From Bos javanicus (Eukaryota > Chordata > Mammalia > Artiodactyla > Bovidae): 64,000 nucleotides of DNA. Shown piece after piece: positions 11,406-22,143 of the stretch. The position numbers and the translations under genes are program-made. The notes under the pieces are model-generated. The model saw nothing but the letters and a program-made list of their open reading frames with translations, searched no databases and had not been told where the DNA came from. Position 1 is the stretch's first letter, and each line of letters begins with the position of its first letter. Location: positions 59,465,689-59,529,688 of the forward strand of contig NC_083881.1 of assembly GCF_032452875.1 (NCBI RefSeq), read 5' to 3'.

Positions 11406-11591
11406 CCAGATTTAGCAAATTAAAATACAGGATGCCCAGTTAAATTTTAACTTCAAATAAGCAACAATAGATTTTTTTAGGGTAAGTATGTTCCATGCAA
11501 TGTTTGGTACATACTTATCCTAAAAAATAATCATTGCTTATCTGAAAGTCATATTTAACTGGGCATCCTGTATTTTATCTGCCAAATTTAC
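11406..11591. mobile_element. Palindromic nonautonomous DNA transposon remnant (MITE-like)
   Basis: Two arms of about 80 bases are imperfect reverse complements: the left contains TACAGGATGCCCAGTTAAAT and the right ATTTAACTGGGCATCCTGTA, with a short centre near 11500. The near-full-length palindrome is typical of small DNA-transposon derivatives spread before the mammalian radiation. I recognise the type but do not assign a family name. Confidence 0.75.
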
Positions 11592-12887
11592 AACTTTTCA
11601 CAAATTTGTGGTTTTTTAGAATATTATTTATAGAAAGGTAGGGAAACCCTACAGTATTTCCTGTAGATATAGATATACTTTATTCTTGAACATCATATTA
11701 TTTAAGGAAGGCAATGTAGAAGAAGTAAATTTCTATACAAAAATTATTTATTTGGCACAGTACCGAAAGGTGCTGTCCGGATAAATGGATTGCATTCATG
11801 TCTGTCTCACTCTTGCATTTGTTTTTAAAATGTGTTTTTTTCCTCTGAGGGATCAACAAATTGATAAAGCAACCTCCCAGGCCACATCTTATTTGGCAGC
11901 AAGCTGCCTCTTTTATTATGGGAATAAACAATATTCAAAAGCTTCAGAAAGACTTAATTTTTTGCCCTTGTATCCTTACCAGAAATTGAATACAGTTTAT
12001 CTGCCTTGATTTAAGATTGTGACACTGAATTGAACAAGAATGCAGTATGAAAATAGTGTTTAGTGTTTGTGTATCTTTATAATTTCAGCAGTTTAAAAAT
12101 AAAAATCAACAAATTCATCTAAATGGCATTCCTATGTTATAACTATGAAAAGGACTGTCTGTTTACTCGCAAAGGAGCCAAGAGCTTTGAAAACGTTCAG
12201 TCAATCTAGATCCGAGGTTTAACTTGGTCTTCGTGTAGATGGTCAATTCGCTTGATAGAAGTATATATGTATAAAAATTTACTAAAGGGCAGGTCTATTT
12301 AATTAATGAATTCATTGAATTTTCAAAAAAATCTGTGAAAAAGATCTCTGAACCCATATGGGTTAAGAATGGCTATTCTCTTCATGTGTAAAATTTTATG
12401 ATGCACTGAAAACAAAAATATGAATGATTTAAGTTTTTATTCTTTGCAATCATCCTTTATGTCCAAATTACTATTCTGATAGAGGAAAATCATAGGATGA
12501 ACTCTATTACAAAAAAAATGTATTTGTTGCTAAGTCTGCATAGCACAACTCCAATTACAAAATAAATATTGAAATAGTAACGCCTCAATTTTAGTAAACA
12601 TCTGTTGACTTCGCCTCCCTAGTATCCATTCCTTCTTCTTCTGGTAATAGTGCTGTGACGTCTTTTGAAGAAGCACTCCTCCACACCTTCTCTTTGGTCA
12701 TGTGATGCAAGTGTGACCTTCCCCAGTCCCCCAATCCCTGACCAGTCAGAATATTTCATTTGCTTATCTGTAGTGATTGGCTCAATGATTCAAATTGTTT
12801 CTATAGGAGTCAGCCCTGCCTGGAACTTTATCCTAAAACCACTGAGGAAAGGGTGCTGTTATTCTGCTGGTATTACTATCCTGGAAG
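11592..12887. other. Upstream flank, unassigned; possible old repeat at 12630-12840
   Basis: Mostly AT-rich unique sequence. The stretch 12630-12840 (with GTGTGACCTTCCCCAGTC and GTGATTGGCTCA) has the feel of an ancient mammalian interspersed repeat, but I cannot name the family. Confidence 0.35.
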
Positions 12888-13085
12888 AATGCTGTTGTTG
12901 TTCTTTAGTTGCTAAGTCATGTCCAACTTGTTTGTGACCCCATGAACTGTAGCCCGCCAGGCTCCATGTCTCAGAGATAAAGAAGCTGCCTGCCAAGCAG
13001 GAGATGAGGCTTCAATCCCTGTGTCAGGAAGGTTCCTGAAGAAGGAAATGGCAACCCATTACATTATGGGGAAATCCCTATGGGC
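12888..13085. mobile_element. Rearranged Bov-tA SINE pieces
   Basis: 12888-12970 matches the Bov-tA/Bov-A tail read on the minus strand (GTTGCTAAGTCATGTCCAAC... to CCAGGCTCC). 12970-13070 resembles a tRNA-derived head in plus orientation (CCTGCCAAGCAGGAGATG, AAGGAAATGGCAACCCATTA). The opposite orientations imply inversion or two adjoining insertions. Confidence 0.65.
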
Positions 13086-13309
13086 CCTGGAAGAATGCAA
13101 ATTTAATATTGCTTTAGGCCATCCTTGGTGGAAGAATATGTTTTAGAGAACTAATTCTGTCTTATCTTGTCTCAGGATCTGATTTGTGAGAAATCCAAAC
13201 CAAGACACCCATCAACATTCCAATATTGTTATTATTATTTTATTTTTGGTTCTATCAGTACTACCTATGTATCTACCTAGACATTAGAGTCTTGGTCATT
13301 TCCATTATA

Positions 13310-13920
13310 TTGTCAGTCAGTCAGTTCAGTCACTCATGTCCGACTCTTTGCAACCCCATGATTGCAGCACGCCAGGCCTCCCTGTCCATCACCAACTCCC
13401 GGAGTTCACTCAGACTCACGTCCATCGAGTCAGCAATGCCATCCAGCCATCTCATCCTCTGTCATCCCCTTTTCCTCCTTCCCCCAATCCCTCCCAGCAT
13501 CAGAGTCTTTTCCAACGAGTCAACTCTTCGCATGAGGTGGCCAAAGTACTGGAGTTTCAGCTTTAGCATCATTCCTTCCAAAGAATACCCAGGGCTGATC
13601 TTTAGAATGGACTGGTTGGATCCTCTTGCAGTCCAAGGGACTCTCAAGAGTCTTCTCCAACACCACAGTTCAAAAGCATCAATTCTTCGGCCCTCAGCCT
13701 TCTTCACAGTCCAACTCTCACATCCAAACATGACCACTGGAAAAACCATAGCCTTGACTACACGGACCTTTGTTGGCAAAGTGATGTCTCTGCTTTTGAA
13801 TATGCTATCTAGGTTGGTCATAACTTTCCTTCCAAGGAGTAAGCGTCTTTTAATTTCATGGCTGCAGTCACCATCTGCAGTGATTTTGGAGCCCCAAAAA
13901 ATAAAGTCTGACACTGTTTC
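13310..13920 (-). mobile_element. BovB LINE, 5'-truncated 3' part
   Basis: The minus strand encodes the C-terminal part of the BovB (RTE clade) reverse-transcriptase polyprotein, including the stretches WCWRRLLRVPW and YFGHLMRRVDSLEKTLMLGG, followed by the short BovB 3' end (CAGTTCAGTCAGTC on the plus strand). The frame is interrupted, so this is a dead copy. The long plus-strand open frame over it is an antisense shadow. Confidence 0.9.
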
Positions 13921-14805
13921 TTGTATCTTTATCTATTTAATTAGGCTAATCTCTCTACACCTTTGCAGTTTTAATATAGATACCATTTTTCACAGGAAGA
14001 CATCCCTGACCTCCCAAGTCTGAGTGAGATACCTCTTCTCAGTTAGTTCCATAACCGTTTTTGACTATCACTTGTTGCATTGTATTATATTGGCAGTTTA
14101 ATTACATATAAATTAAGTCCTCACCAGCCCCCTCCCTATCCTAATACACCTAGCTAGATAGTTTGTGAGGGCAAGAAATACATTTGTCTTCAGAACTGCA
14201 TCCCCATGCTGGACACATAGAAGGTCTTAACATAATTACTGAAAGAAAAAGTAATACCTGGGCACACTTACAGTCCCCAGTCTGCATCCACATAGGCACA
14301 GGGGCGAAGAGTGGCAGCCGTGTTTGTGCAACATGACTCCGTGCTCCTGCTTACAGATGCCTGGACCAAAGGGAGTACCTGCCTCAAATAGGACCAATCA
14401 AATTTCTCCCTCAGGGATCTAGAGTTAGTATCAAGAGTTTCAGCTTTGCAAGGGCTAGTCTTTTAAATGAATGGAAAATGAAATGAAAGATGAATTTCAT
14501 AATGAATGAAATTATGGTATGGTTACCACCATGTGAACAGAGTAACAGCAATAGTTTGCCAATAGAGAGAAAAAGAAAGAAACGGTAAGAGAACTGGGAA
14601 TATGCAATGGTATCCCATGTCCTGTTCCAGTCTCTTCATAGGCTTCTGCCCTTGACATCACTGAGATACTTATGTGCCTTAAAATAAATTCCTCCCCATC
14701 ATTCTTTTTTAAAGTTATTTTTGGCCTAAATTTGCATTAGCTGATTCCTGCTACATTCAAGCCAAAAGACAAAATTAGTAATCCATGACTTTAGTTCCCT
14801 TAACT
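13921..14805. other. Unassigned flank between BovB and Tigger
   Basis: No gene seen. 14160-14240 (AACTGCATCCCCATGCTGGACACATAG) looks like a worn MIR- or L2-type 3' end; the rest is unassigned. Confidence 0.35.
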
Positions 14806-15866
14806 ATTCAATAGCCCTCTTTATCCACAGTTTTACTCTGTGGTTTGTTACTAGCGGCCAGCCATGATCCCAAAATATTAAATGGAAAATTTCAGAAAAA
14901 AGGAAATTCATAAGTTTTAAATCGGGTACCATTCTGAGTAGCATGGTGAACTCTCATACCAACCCATTTCATTCCTCCCCCGCCACCCCCACCACATGAA
15001 TCATCCTTTGTTCAGAGAATCCCACCAGTTAGTCACTTAGTAATCTTAGTTATCAAATCGAATGCCGCAGTATCATAGTGCTTGTGTTCAAGTCACCCTT
15101 ATTTTTGTTAGTACGGGCTCCAAAGGGCAAGAATAGTGATGCTCAGATTCAGATGTGCCAAAGAGAAGCTGTAAGGTACTTCCTTTAGGTGAAATGGTGA
15201 AAAGTTCTCAGTTTAATAAAGAAAAAAATTGTATGCTAAGATTGCTAAGATCTCCAATAAGAAGGAATCCTCTATCCCTGAATTGTGAAGAAAGAAAAAG
15301 AAATTCATGTTAGTTTTTCTGCTGCACCTCAAACTGCAAATGTTATGACCAGAGTGCAGGGTCAGTGCTTAGTTATGACAAAAAAGGCATTGTATTTGTA
15401 TACTAAGATATTTTGAGAGAGAGAGACCACATTCACATAGCTTTTATTACTGTATATTATAATCATTCTGTTTCATTTTATTGTTGTTAATCTCTTGCTG
15501 TGCCTAATTTATAAATAAATTTTATTATAGATATGTATGTATAGGAAAGTGCTTCCTTGGTGGCTCAGCTGGTAAAGAATCCGCCTGCAACACAGGAGAC
15601 CTGGGTTCCATCCTTGGTTTGGGAAGATCCCCTGGAGGAGGGAATGGCTGTGTACTCCAGTTTTCTTGCCTGGAGAATTTCATGGATAGAGGAGCCTGGC
15701 ATGTTACAGTTCATGTGATCACAAAGAGCTGGACACCATTGAGTGACTAACATACACATGTATATGAAAGAACAGTATATATAGAGCTCTATGGTATCAG
15801 AAGTTTCAGCCCTTCACTGGGGTCTTGGACTATATCCCCCACAGATAAGGGGGGACCACTGTATTT
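14806..15866 (+). mobile_element. Tigger-type (pogo) DNA transposon remnant, split by a Bov-tA
   Basis: 14806-15410 carries a Tigger 5' end (TTTATCCACAGTTTTACTCTG) and the start of a degraded pogo-type transposase on the plus strand with stops. 15411-15546 and 15764-15866 match the 3' end (TTGTTGTTAATCTCTTGCTG; CCACAGATAAGGGGGGACCA). The two ends share inverted terminal character (CCCTCTTTATCCACAG versus GATAAGGGGGGACC). Most of the transposase is deleted. The nested SINE at 15547-15763 dates it as older than that SINE. Confidence 0.85.
15547..15763 (+). mobile_element. Bov-tA SINE inside the Tigger remnant
   Basis: tRNA-derived head (TGGTGGCTCAGCTGGTAAAG, GGTTCCATCC as B-box-like) followed by the body AGATCCCCTGGAGGAGGGAA and a tail ending in GAGTGACTAACATACACA. 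Flanked on both sides by Tigger 3' sequence. Confidence 0.9.
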
Positions 15867-15934
15867 AGAAATAACAAATTAACTGAATTTTCTATTTGCC
15901 TACAGAAAGTATTGTATTGTATATGAAAGTATTG

Positions 15935-16345
15935 TATTAGTCTGAGTTCTTCAGAGAAACAGAACCAACAATATATACACAGATAGGAAATTGACTCACA
16001 GTAGTAGAAGCTGAGAAGTTCCTGAATCTTCAGTTGACCAGGGAGAGTCTGAATTTGAATATCTGAGAACCAGGCGAGCTGATGGTAAAAGTTCCAGTCA
16101 GAGTACTAGTCTGAGGGCAGGAGGAGACCCATGTTCCAGCTGCGAAACCATCAGGCAAAAAGGGAATTCTCACTTGCTCTGCCTTTTTGTCATAATCAGT
16201 TCATCAATGGATTGGACAGGGCCCACCAATGTTGAGGAGGGCAATCTGCTTTACTCAGTCTGCCAACTCAAATGTTAATCTCATTGAAAACACACTCACA
16301 GACACATCCAGATTTTTTTTTTTTTTAACCAAATCTCTGGGCAAT
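15935..16345 (+). repeat. Old mammalian interspersed repeat, family not assigned
   Basis: Starts GTATTAGTCTGAGTTCTTCA and continues through GGGCAATCTGCTTTACTCAG and CTCACAGACACATCCAGA to a T run at 16313. The layout matches a widespread old mammalian repeat that I recognise by sight but cannot name reliably. Confidence 0.55.
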
Positions 16346-17664
16346 TTGCCCAGTCACATTGGCACAAAACACTTTCAATGATATTCTTCCCAAAGCAACT
16401 TTGAAATGACAAAGAACATTCTTAGAAATGTTAAGTGGGAAATCTACACTTTTCACACAGATAAATAAGGATGTTATCAACTACTGATTTGGGGCATTCA
16501 CTTCAACTAAGGGTAAATCTTGGAGAAAAGGTAGCGTTTTCAAATTCAGAGTTCCTCGAGGGCATGATACCTGATTGACATGCCCATCTATAAGCTTCCT
16601 GATTACATCTATTTTTTCCCCAGATGTCTGATTTTATTTTCGACTTTACTTTGCCACATTTGAATAACCATCTAACAGATTACCTTGCACATAAATTTTA
16701 TGAATGTTGCTATAATTTGCATGAATTATGTTTATATTTCTGTGGTGGATTTTATTTTCCAACCTATAACTTTTGCCATAAATTCCTAAATGCAAAAGAA
16801 GAAATTCAACAGCTTCTTGAGAACATTTGCTGTGTGTATAGACTTAATCAAATCACTTATCTTTGCTTTTATCTACTTGTCAAAGTGTATTAAAATAATG
16901 CATTAGGAGTGGATTTAGGGTGAACTGAAGATGTAGTACTATGAATAACCATGCTAGGGCATACTGATAATGAAATCATCTAAGAGAAGCTGAAAAGGAT
17001 AATTATATCACTTTTAAAATGTATCTTATAATAAAAATTAAACTATATGACTAGTATACTCCTTTAAAAACTATTTTTATTTTGATTAAACAAATAGATG
17101 TACATAGCTTTAAGGGTCAAATAGATTTTCAAGGCTTATAATAAAAATTAGCAGTTGCTTGTCCTGTTTAACAGCCCAGTGACAATTCTTGCTCTCAAAG
17201 GTATAATCACTGTCAAATCTTCTTAGCTAATTCTCTTGATGCTCATCTCATATTTCTAAATAACATGCTTTACTACTTTGAAACAATTATTAGTTTAGAT
17301 ATTATTGACTATATCACCATCTACTATAAAGATATGAAGCTATAATGGCTGTATATACCCATAATACACACATTATTCCAAATTTTTGGTAATTCAAAAG
17401 TTTATATTTTAGTAGCAGTCTATATAGGCTATGATGATTACATTTTATTTTGACCTCTTTGTTTTTCCTGAAGTTAGTAATTATTTTCTTTGTCATTTTC
17501 TCAGTTTTCCATGACCTATCACTACTTTATCCCCAAATTATTAGCCAATGTAATACTGTCCAGTATGTTATTACATCAGTACATTCAAAGACATTAATTA
17601 GCAGGTCATTTCCTGACCCTCCCCCCCACCCCATACAGGTGTCCTCCTTACGATCTTTCATCCT
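16346..17664. other. Unassigned AT-rich intergenic sequence
   Basis: No exon, RNA gene or confident repeat. The 89-codon frame at 16624-16893 has no recognisable domain and the composition of chance AT-rich DNA. Confidence 0.5.
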
Positions 17665-18614
17665 TTTGCTCAGTTCATTTCAGTTCAGTCGCTCAGTCAT
17701 GTCTGACTCTTTGCGACCCCATGAATCGCAGCACGCCAGGCCTCCCTGTCCATCACCAACTCCCGGAGTTCACTCAGACTCACGTCCATCGAGTCAGCAA
17801 TGCCATCCAGCCATCTCATCCTCTGTCGTCCCCTTCTCCTCCTGCCCCCAATCCCTCCCAGCATCAGAGTCTTTTCCAATGAGTCAACTCTTCGCATGAG
17901 GTGGCCAAAGTACTGGAGTTTCAGCTTTAGCATCATTCCTTCCAAAGAACACCCAGGGCTGATCTCCTTCAGAATGGACTGGTTGGATCTCCTTGCAGTC
18001 CAAGGGATTCTCAAGAGTCTTCTCCAACACCACAGTTCAAAAGCATCAATTCTTGGGCGCTCAGCCTTCTTCACAGTCCAACTCTCACATCCATACATGA
18101 CCACAGGAAAAACCATAGCCTTGACTAAACGGACCTTTGTTGGCAAAGTAATGTCTCTGCTTTTCAATATGCTATCTAGGTTGGTCATAACTTTTCTTCC
18201 AAGGAGTAAGTGTCTTTTCATTTCATGGCTGCAATCACCATCTGCAGTGATTTTGGAGCCCAAGAAAATAAAGTCTGACACTGTTTCCACTGTTTCCCCA
18301 TCTATTTCCCATGAAGTGATGGGACCAGATGCCATGATCTTCGTTTTCTGAATGTTGAGCTTTAAGCCAACTTTTTCACTCTCCTCCTTCACTTTCATCA
18401 AGAGGCTTTTTAGTTCCTCTTCACTTTCTGCCATAAGGATGATGTCATTTGCATATCTGAGGTTATTGATATTTTTCCCGGCAATCTGGATTCCAGCTTG
18501 TGCTTCTTCCAGCCCAGCATTTCTCATGATGTACTCTGCATAGAAGTTAAATAAGCAGGGTGACAATATACAGCCTTGATGTACTCCTTTTCCTATTTGC
18601 TCAAGTCTAGACAT
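17665..18614 (-). mobile_element. BovB LINE 3' part with a 305-codon open RT fragment
   Basis: The minus strand has an uninterrupted frame (18614-17697) covering the reverse-transcriptase palm from GVHQGCILSPCLFNFYAEY through YAND, LKLNIQKTKIM and the C-terminal region to the BovB 3' end. In RTE elements the active-site motif is YADD; here the first Asp codon has become AAT (18449-18447), giving YAND, so the copy is catalytically dead despite the open frame. The element is 5' truncated at about 18614 and lacks the endonuclease. It is a relatively young copy, judging by the intact frame. Confidence 0.93.
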
Positions 18615-18730
18615 TGCTTTCTGTGACTAAAACTTCCTTTTCATCATCCCCTGAGAATTCTCTTAATTTTGTCATGTATTATATTCTAGATTTCCTGAAT
18701 ACTGTGTAGTCCTCTTTCATGGTTTATTGC

Positions 18731-18815
18731 CCCCCTTTTTTCTCTTTCTTTCTTTCCCTGTCTCCCTCCCCCCTCCCTTCCTTGCTTTCATTTTCCTTCT
18801 TGTTCTTTTTGTTGA
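18731..18815. repeat. Polypyrimidine low-complexity tract
   Basis: C/T-rich run with TTTC and CCCT units on the plus strand next to the BovB 5' boundary. Confidence 0.8.
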
Positions 18816-18930
18816 TTTTGAATAAATTTCATGTAGCTTCCTGAGACAATTTATATGCAAGTTATGCTTTTTAAGATTTTTGCAAGACTAAATATATATT
18901 TTTTTAATTCTACTCTCATACATGACATAT

Positions 18931-19140
18931 ACAGGCTTCCCAGGTAGTTCCTAGTGGTAAAGAACTCCCCTGCTATTGCAGGAGACTTAAGAGACTCAAA
19001 TTTGATTCCTGGATCAGGATGATCCCCTGGAGAAGGTAATCGCTACTGTTTCCAGTATTCTTCCCTGGAGAATTCTATGGACAGAGGAGCCTGGTGGGCG
19101 ACATTCCAGAGTCAGGTACGACTGAAGCAACCTAGCATAC
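18931..19140 (+). mobile_element. Bov-tA SINE
   Basis: Degraded head (GGCTTCCCAGGTAGTTCC), body GATCCCCTGGAGAAGG and tail GGACAGAGGAGCCTGGTGGG. ACATGACATATA occurs on both sides (about 18920 and 19139) as a probable target duplication. Confidence 0.88.
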
Positions 19141-19322
19141 ATGACATATATATTGAGAGATTGTAGAATTCTAGGGTGCAAATTATTTTCCATGATTTTT
19201 TTCTTTTATTTTTCCAGTTTTATTGAAATATAATTTATATATCACTTTATATAATTTTAGAAATATAATATGATCTGATACACATATATTATTAAATATA
19301 TAACATATATAGTATATAACCT

Positions 19323-19602
19323 AATGCTGCTGCTGCTGCTGCTGCTAAGTCGCTTCAGTCATGTCTGACTCTGTGCAACCCCATAGACAGCAGCCCACCA
19401 GGCTTCCCCATACCTGGGATTCTCCAGAAGAATACTGGAGTGGGTTGCCATTTCCTTCTCCAATGCATGAAAGTAAAAAGTGAAAGTGAAGTCGCTCAGT
19501 CGTGTCAGACTCTAGCGACCCCATGGACTGCAGCCTACCAGGCTCCTCTGTCCATGGGATTTTCTAGGCAAAAGTACTGGAGTGGGGTGCCATTACCTTT
19601 GC
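19323..19602 (-). mobile_element. Bov-A2 SINE (dimer)
   Basis: Begins with (GCT)n, then GTCGCTTCAGTCATGTCTGA, linker GAAAGTAAAAAGTGAAAGTG and a second monomer. This is the complement of the usual Bov-A2 order, hence minus. An AT microsatellite follows at 19612-19634. Confidence 0.9.
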
Positions 19603-19678
19603 TGTATAACTGAATATATATATATATATATATAAAATGAATATATAAATATGTAACATATATCATTAAATATATACC

Positions 19679-19888
19679 AGGGGCTTCCCTGGTAGCTAAC
19701 CTACTAAAGAATCCACCTGTAATGCAGGGGACCCTGTTTTGATCCCTGGGTCAGGAAGATCCCCTGGAGAAGGGAATGGCTACCCATTCCAGTATTCTTG
19801 CCTAGAGAATTCCATGGACAGAAGAGCCTGGCAAGCTACAGTCTGTGGGGTTGCAAAGAGTCATACAAGACTCAGCAACTTTCAATAG
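19679..19888 (+). mobile_element. Bov-tA SINE
   Basis: Head GGGCTTCCCTGGTAGCTAAC, body AAGATCCCCTGGAGAAGGGA, tail ending GACTCAGCAACTTTCA. Inserted in the L1 block. Confidence 0.9.
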
Positions 19889-19976
19889 AACAGATTGTTA
19901 AATGATTATCACAATGGAGTTAGTTAACACCACCATCATCTCAAGATTTACTTTTAGCAACTTTCAAATATGGCAT

Positions 19977-20113
19977 GCTGCTACTGCTGCTGCTAAGTCG
20001 CTTTAGTCGTGTCCGACTCTGTGCAACCCCATGGACAGCAGCCCACGAAGCTCCTCTGTCCACGGGATTTTCTAGGCAAGAATACGGGGTAGGTTGCCAT
20101 TTCCTTCTCCACA
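19977..20113 (-). mobile_element. Bov-A2 single monomer
   Basis: CTGCTACTGCTGCTGCTAAG head and one monomer through TTGCCATTTCCTTCTCC; the second monomer is missing. Confidence 0.85.
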
Positions 20114-20237
20114 AATATGATATAGAATATTGTTAACTACAGTTACCATGCTGTACATTAAATTTTCAGGACTGACTTACTGTATGATTGGAAATTTGTA
20201 CCCTGGAATCAACATCTCCTCATTTCCTCCACTCCCT

Positions 20238-20475
20238 GATGCTGCTGTTGCTGCTAAGTCGCTTCAGTCGTGTCCGACTCCGTGTGACCCCATAGACGGC
20301 AGCCCACCGGGCTCCCCTGTCCCTGGGATTCTCCAGGCAAGAATACTGGAGTGGGTTGCCATTTCTTTCTCCAATGCATGAAAGTGAAAAGTGAAAGTGA
20401 AGTCGCTCATTCGTGTCCTACTCTTAGCGACCTCATGGACTGCAGCCTACCAGGCTCCTCCGTACATGGGATTTT
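20238..20475 (-). mobile_element. Bov-A2 SINE (dimer, end-truncated)
   Basis: (GCT)n head, two monomers separated by GAAAGTGAAAAGTGAAAGTG, stopping at TACATGGGATTTTCC. CCTCCACTCCCT occurs at both ends (about 20226 and 20480), a likely target duplication. Confidence 0.9.
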
Positions 20476-21437
20476 CCACCTCCACTCCCTACCCTATGGC
20501 AAACACCATTCTACTCTGAACTCAGCATTTTAAAATTCTGCATATAAATAATATCATACAGTGTTTGCATTTTGCTGTCTGACTTATTTCACTTAACATA
20601 ATGCTCTCAAGTTTCATACATGTTGTCTCAACTGGAAGGATTTCTTTTTTTCTCAGGTTGAGTAATATTCATAACTGAATATTCTTAACTCATTAATTCA
20701 CCAGTAGACAGACGCTTATATTGTTTTTATGTCTTGGCTACTGGGAATAGTGTGGCAATGAACATGGAATGTGCATGGAATGTGTATATTTAAGATTCTT
20801 ATTTTTTTTCCTTTGAATATATACCCAGAAGTGGGATTGCTGTGTTACATGGTAGTTTTATTTTTAATTTTTTGAGGAACCTCCATACTATTTTCCATAT
20901 TTACATTTTACATTGCCAATTTACATTTTCATCTGTAGTATACAAAGATTCCCTTTTCTCTACATCTTTACCAACATTTTTTAGTCTCGTCTTTTTTTAT
21001 ACAGCCATTCTAACAGTGAAGTGCTATCTCATTGTGGTTTTGATTTTCATTTCCTTGATGATTAGTTATGTTAAGAATCTTTACAAGTGCTTTTCCCCAC
21101 GTCTTTGAAAAAATGTCTGCGCAGGTCCTCTGTCCATTTTTTATTGGATGGTTTTTTTATGCCACTGAGTTGTAAGAGTTCCTTATATTTTTCATTATTA
21201 ACCCCTTATCAGATTGATGTTTTGCAAATAATTTCTTCTGTTCTGTAGGTTGCCTTTTCATTTTATTGATCATTTCTTTTGCTGTGCAAAAGCTTTTTAG
21301 TTTGATGTAGTTCAGTTTATTTTTACTTTTATTACTTGTGCATTTGGTGACAAATCCAAGTGATTGTGGCCAAGACCAACATCCAGGACCTTTTCCCCTG
21401 TTTTCTCCTAATAGTTTCAATCTTTCAGATTGTATAT

Positions 21438-21605
21438 TTGTCTATAATTTATTTCAAATTAATTTTTTTAGTGGTGTAGAAAGGGGGCCAGTTTCATTCT
21501 TTTGCATGTGATTGTACACTTCTCAGTACCATTTATGGAAGAGACTATAGTCTGGCCCCCTTTCTACACCACTAAAAAAATTAATTTGAAATAAATTATA
21601 GACTT
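21438..21605. repeat. 51-bp perfect-looking inverted repeat at the BovB 5' junction
   Basis: The segment at about 21440-21490 (from GTCTATAATTTATTTC to AAGGGGGCCA) reappears as its reverse complement at about 21553-21603, separated by about 62 bases. The left arm belongs to the L1 block; the right arm directly abuts the truncated 5' end of the plus-strand BovB at about 21609. The right arm looks like an inverted copy of local target DNA captured during BovB insertion. Confidence 0.88.
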
Positions 21606-21608
21606 AAA

Positions 21609-22143
21609 AATACAGGAAAGTTATGACCAACCTAGATAGCATATTCAAAAGCAGAGACATTACTTTGCCAACAAAGGTTCGTCTAGTCAAGGCTATGGTT
21701 TTTCCTATGGTCATGTTTGGATGTGAGAGTTGGACTGTGAAGAAGGCTGAGGGCCGAAGAATTGATGCTTTTGAACTGTGATGTTGGAGAAGACTCTTGA
21801 GAATCCCTTGGACTGCAAGGAGATCCAACCAGTCCATTCTGAAGGAGATCAGCCCTGGGTGTTCTTTGGAAGGAATGATGCTAAAGCTGAAACTCCAGTA
21901 CTTTGGCCACCTCATGCGAAGAGTTGACTCATTGGAAAAGACTCTGATGCTGGGAGGGATTGGGGGCAGGAGGAGAAGGGGACGACAGAGGATGAGATGG
22001 CTGGATGGCATTGCTGACTCGATGGACGTGAGTCTGAGTGAACTCCGGGAGTTGGTGATGGACAGGGAGGCCTGGCGTGCTGCGATTCATGGGGTCGCAA
22101 AGAGTCGGACACGAATGAGTGACTGATCTGATCTGATCTGATC
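21609..22143 (+). mobile_element. BovB LINE, 5'-truncated, plus strand
   Basis: Starts at AGGAAAGTTATGACCAACC, reads through the C-terminal RT region (SNQSILKEISPGCSLEGMML visible in one frame) and ends in a (TGATC)n-type BovB tail at 22118-22143. L1 sequence resumes directly afterwards. Confidence 0.92.

Noticed and set aside
13226..14023. 265-codon plus-strand frame
   Set aside because: Antisense shadow of a BovB copy; the same translated strings recur wherever BovB lies in that orientation.
15547..15620. tRNA gene suggested by A/B-box-like sequence
   Set aside because: It is the tRNA-derived head of a Bov-tA SINE; the same applies to all other Bov-tA copies.
17697..18614. 305-codon frame as a host reverse-transcriptase gene
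   Set aside because: It is an ordinary 5'-truncated BovB copy with a mutated active site, not a domesticated gene.
19324..19345. (CTG)n as an expandable trinucleotide locus
   Set aside because: It is the normal head of Bov-A2 SINEs and occurs at every copy in the window at modest length.
22118..22143. Repeated TGATC units as a CRISPR or satellite array
   Set aside because: They are the short tail at the BovB 3' end; no spacers and a vertebrate context.
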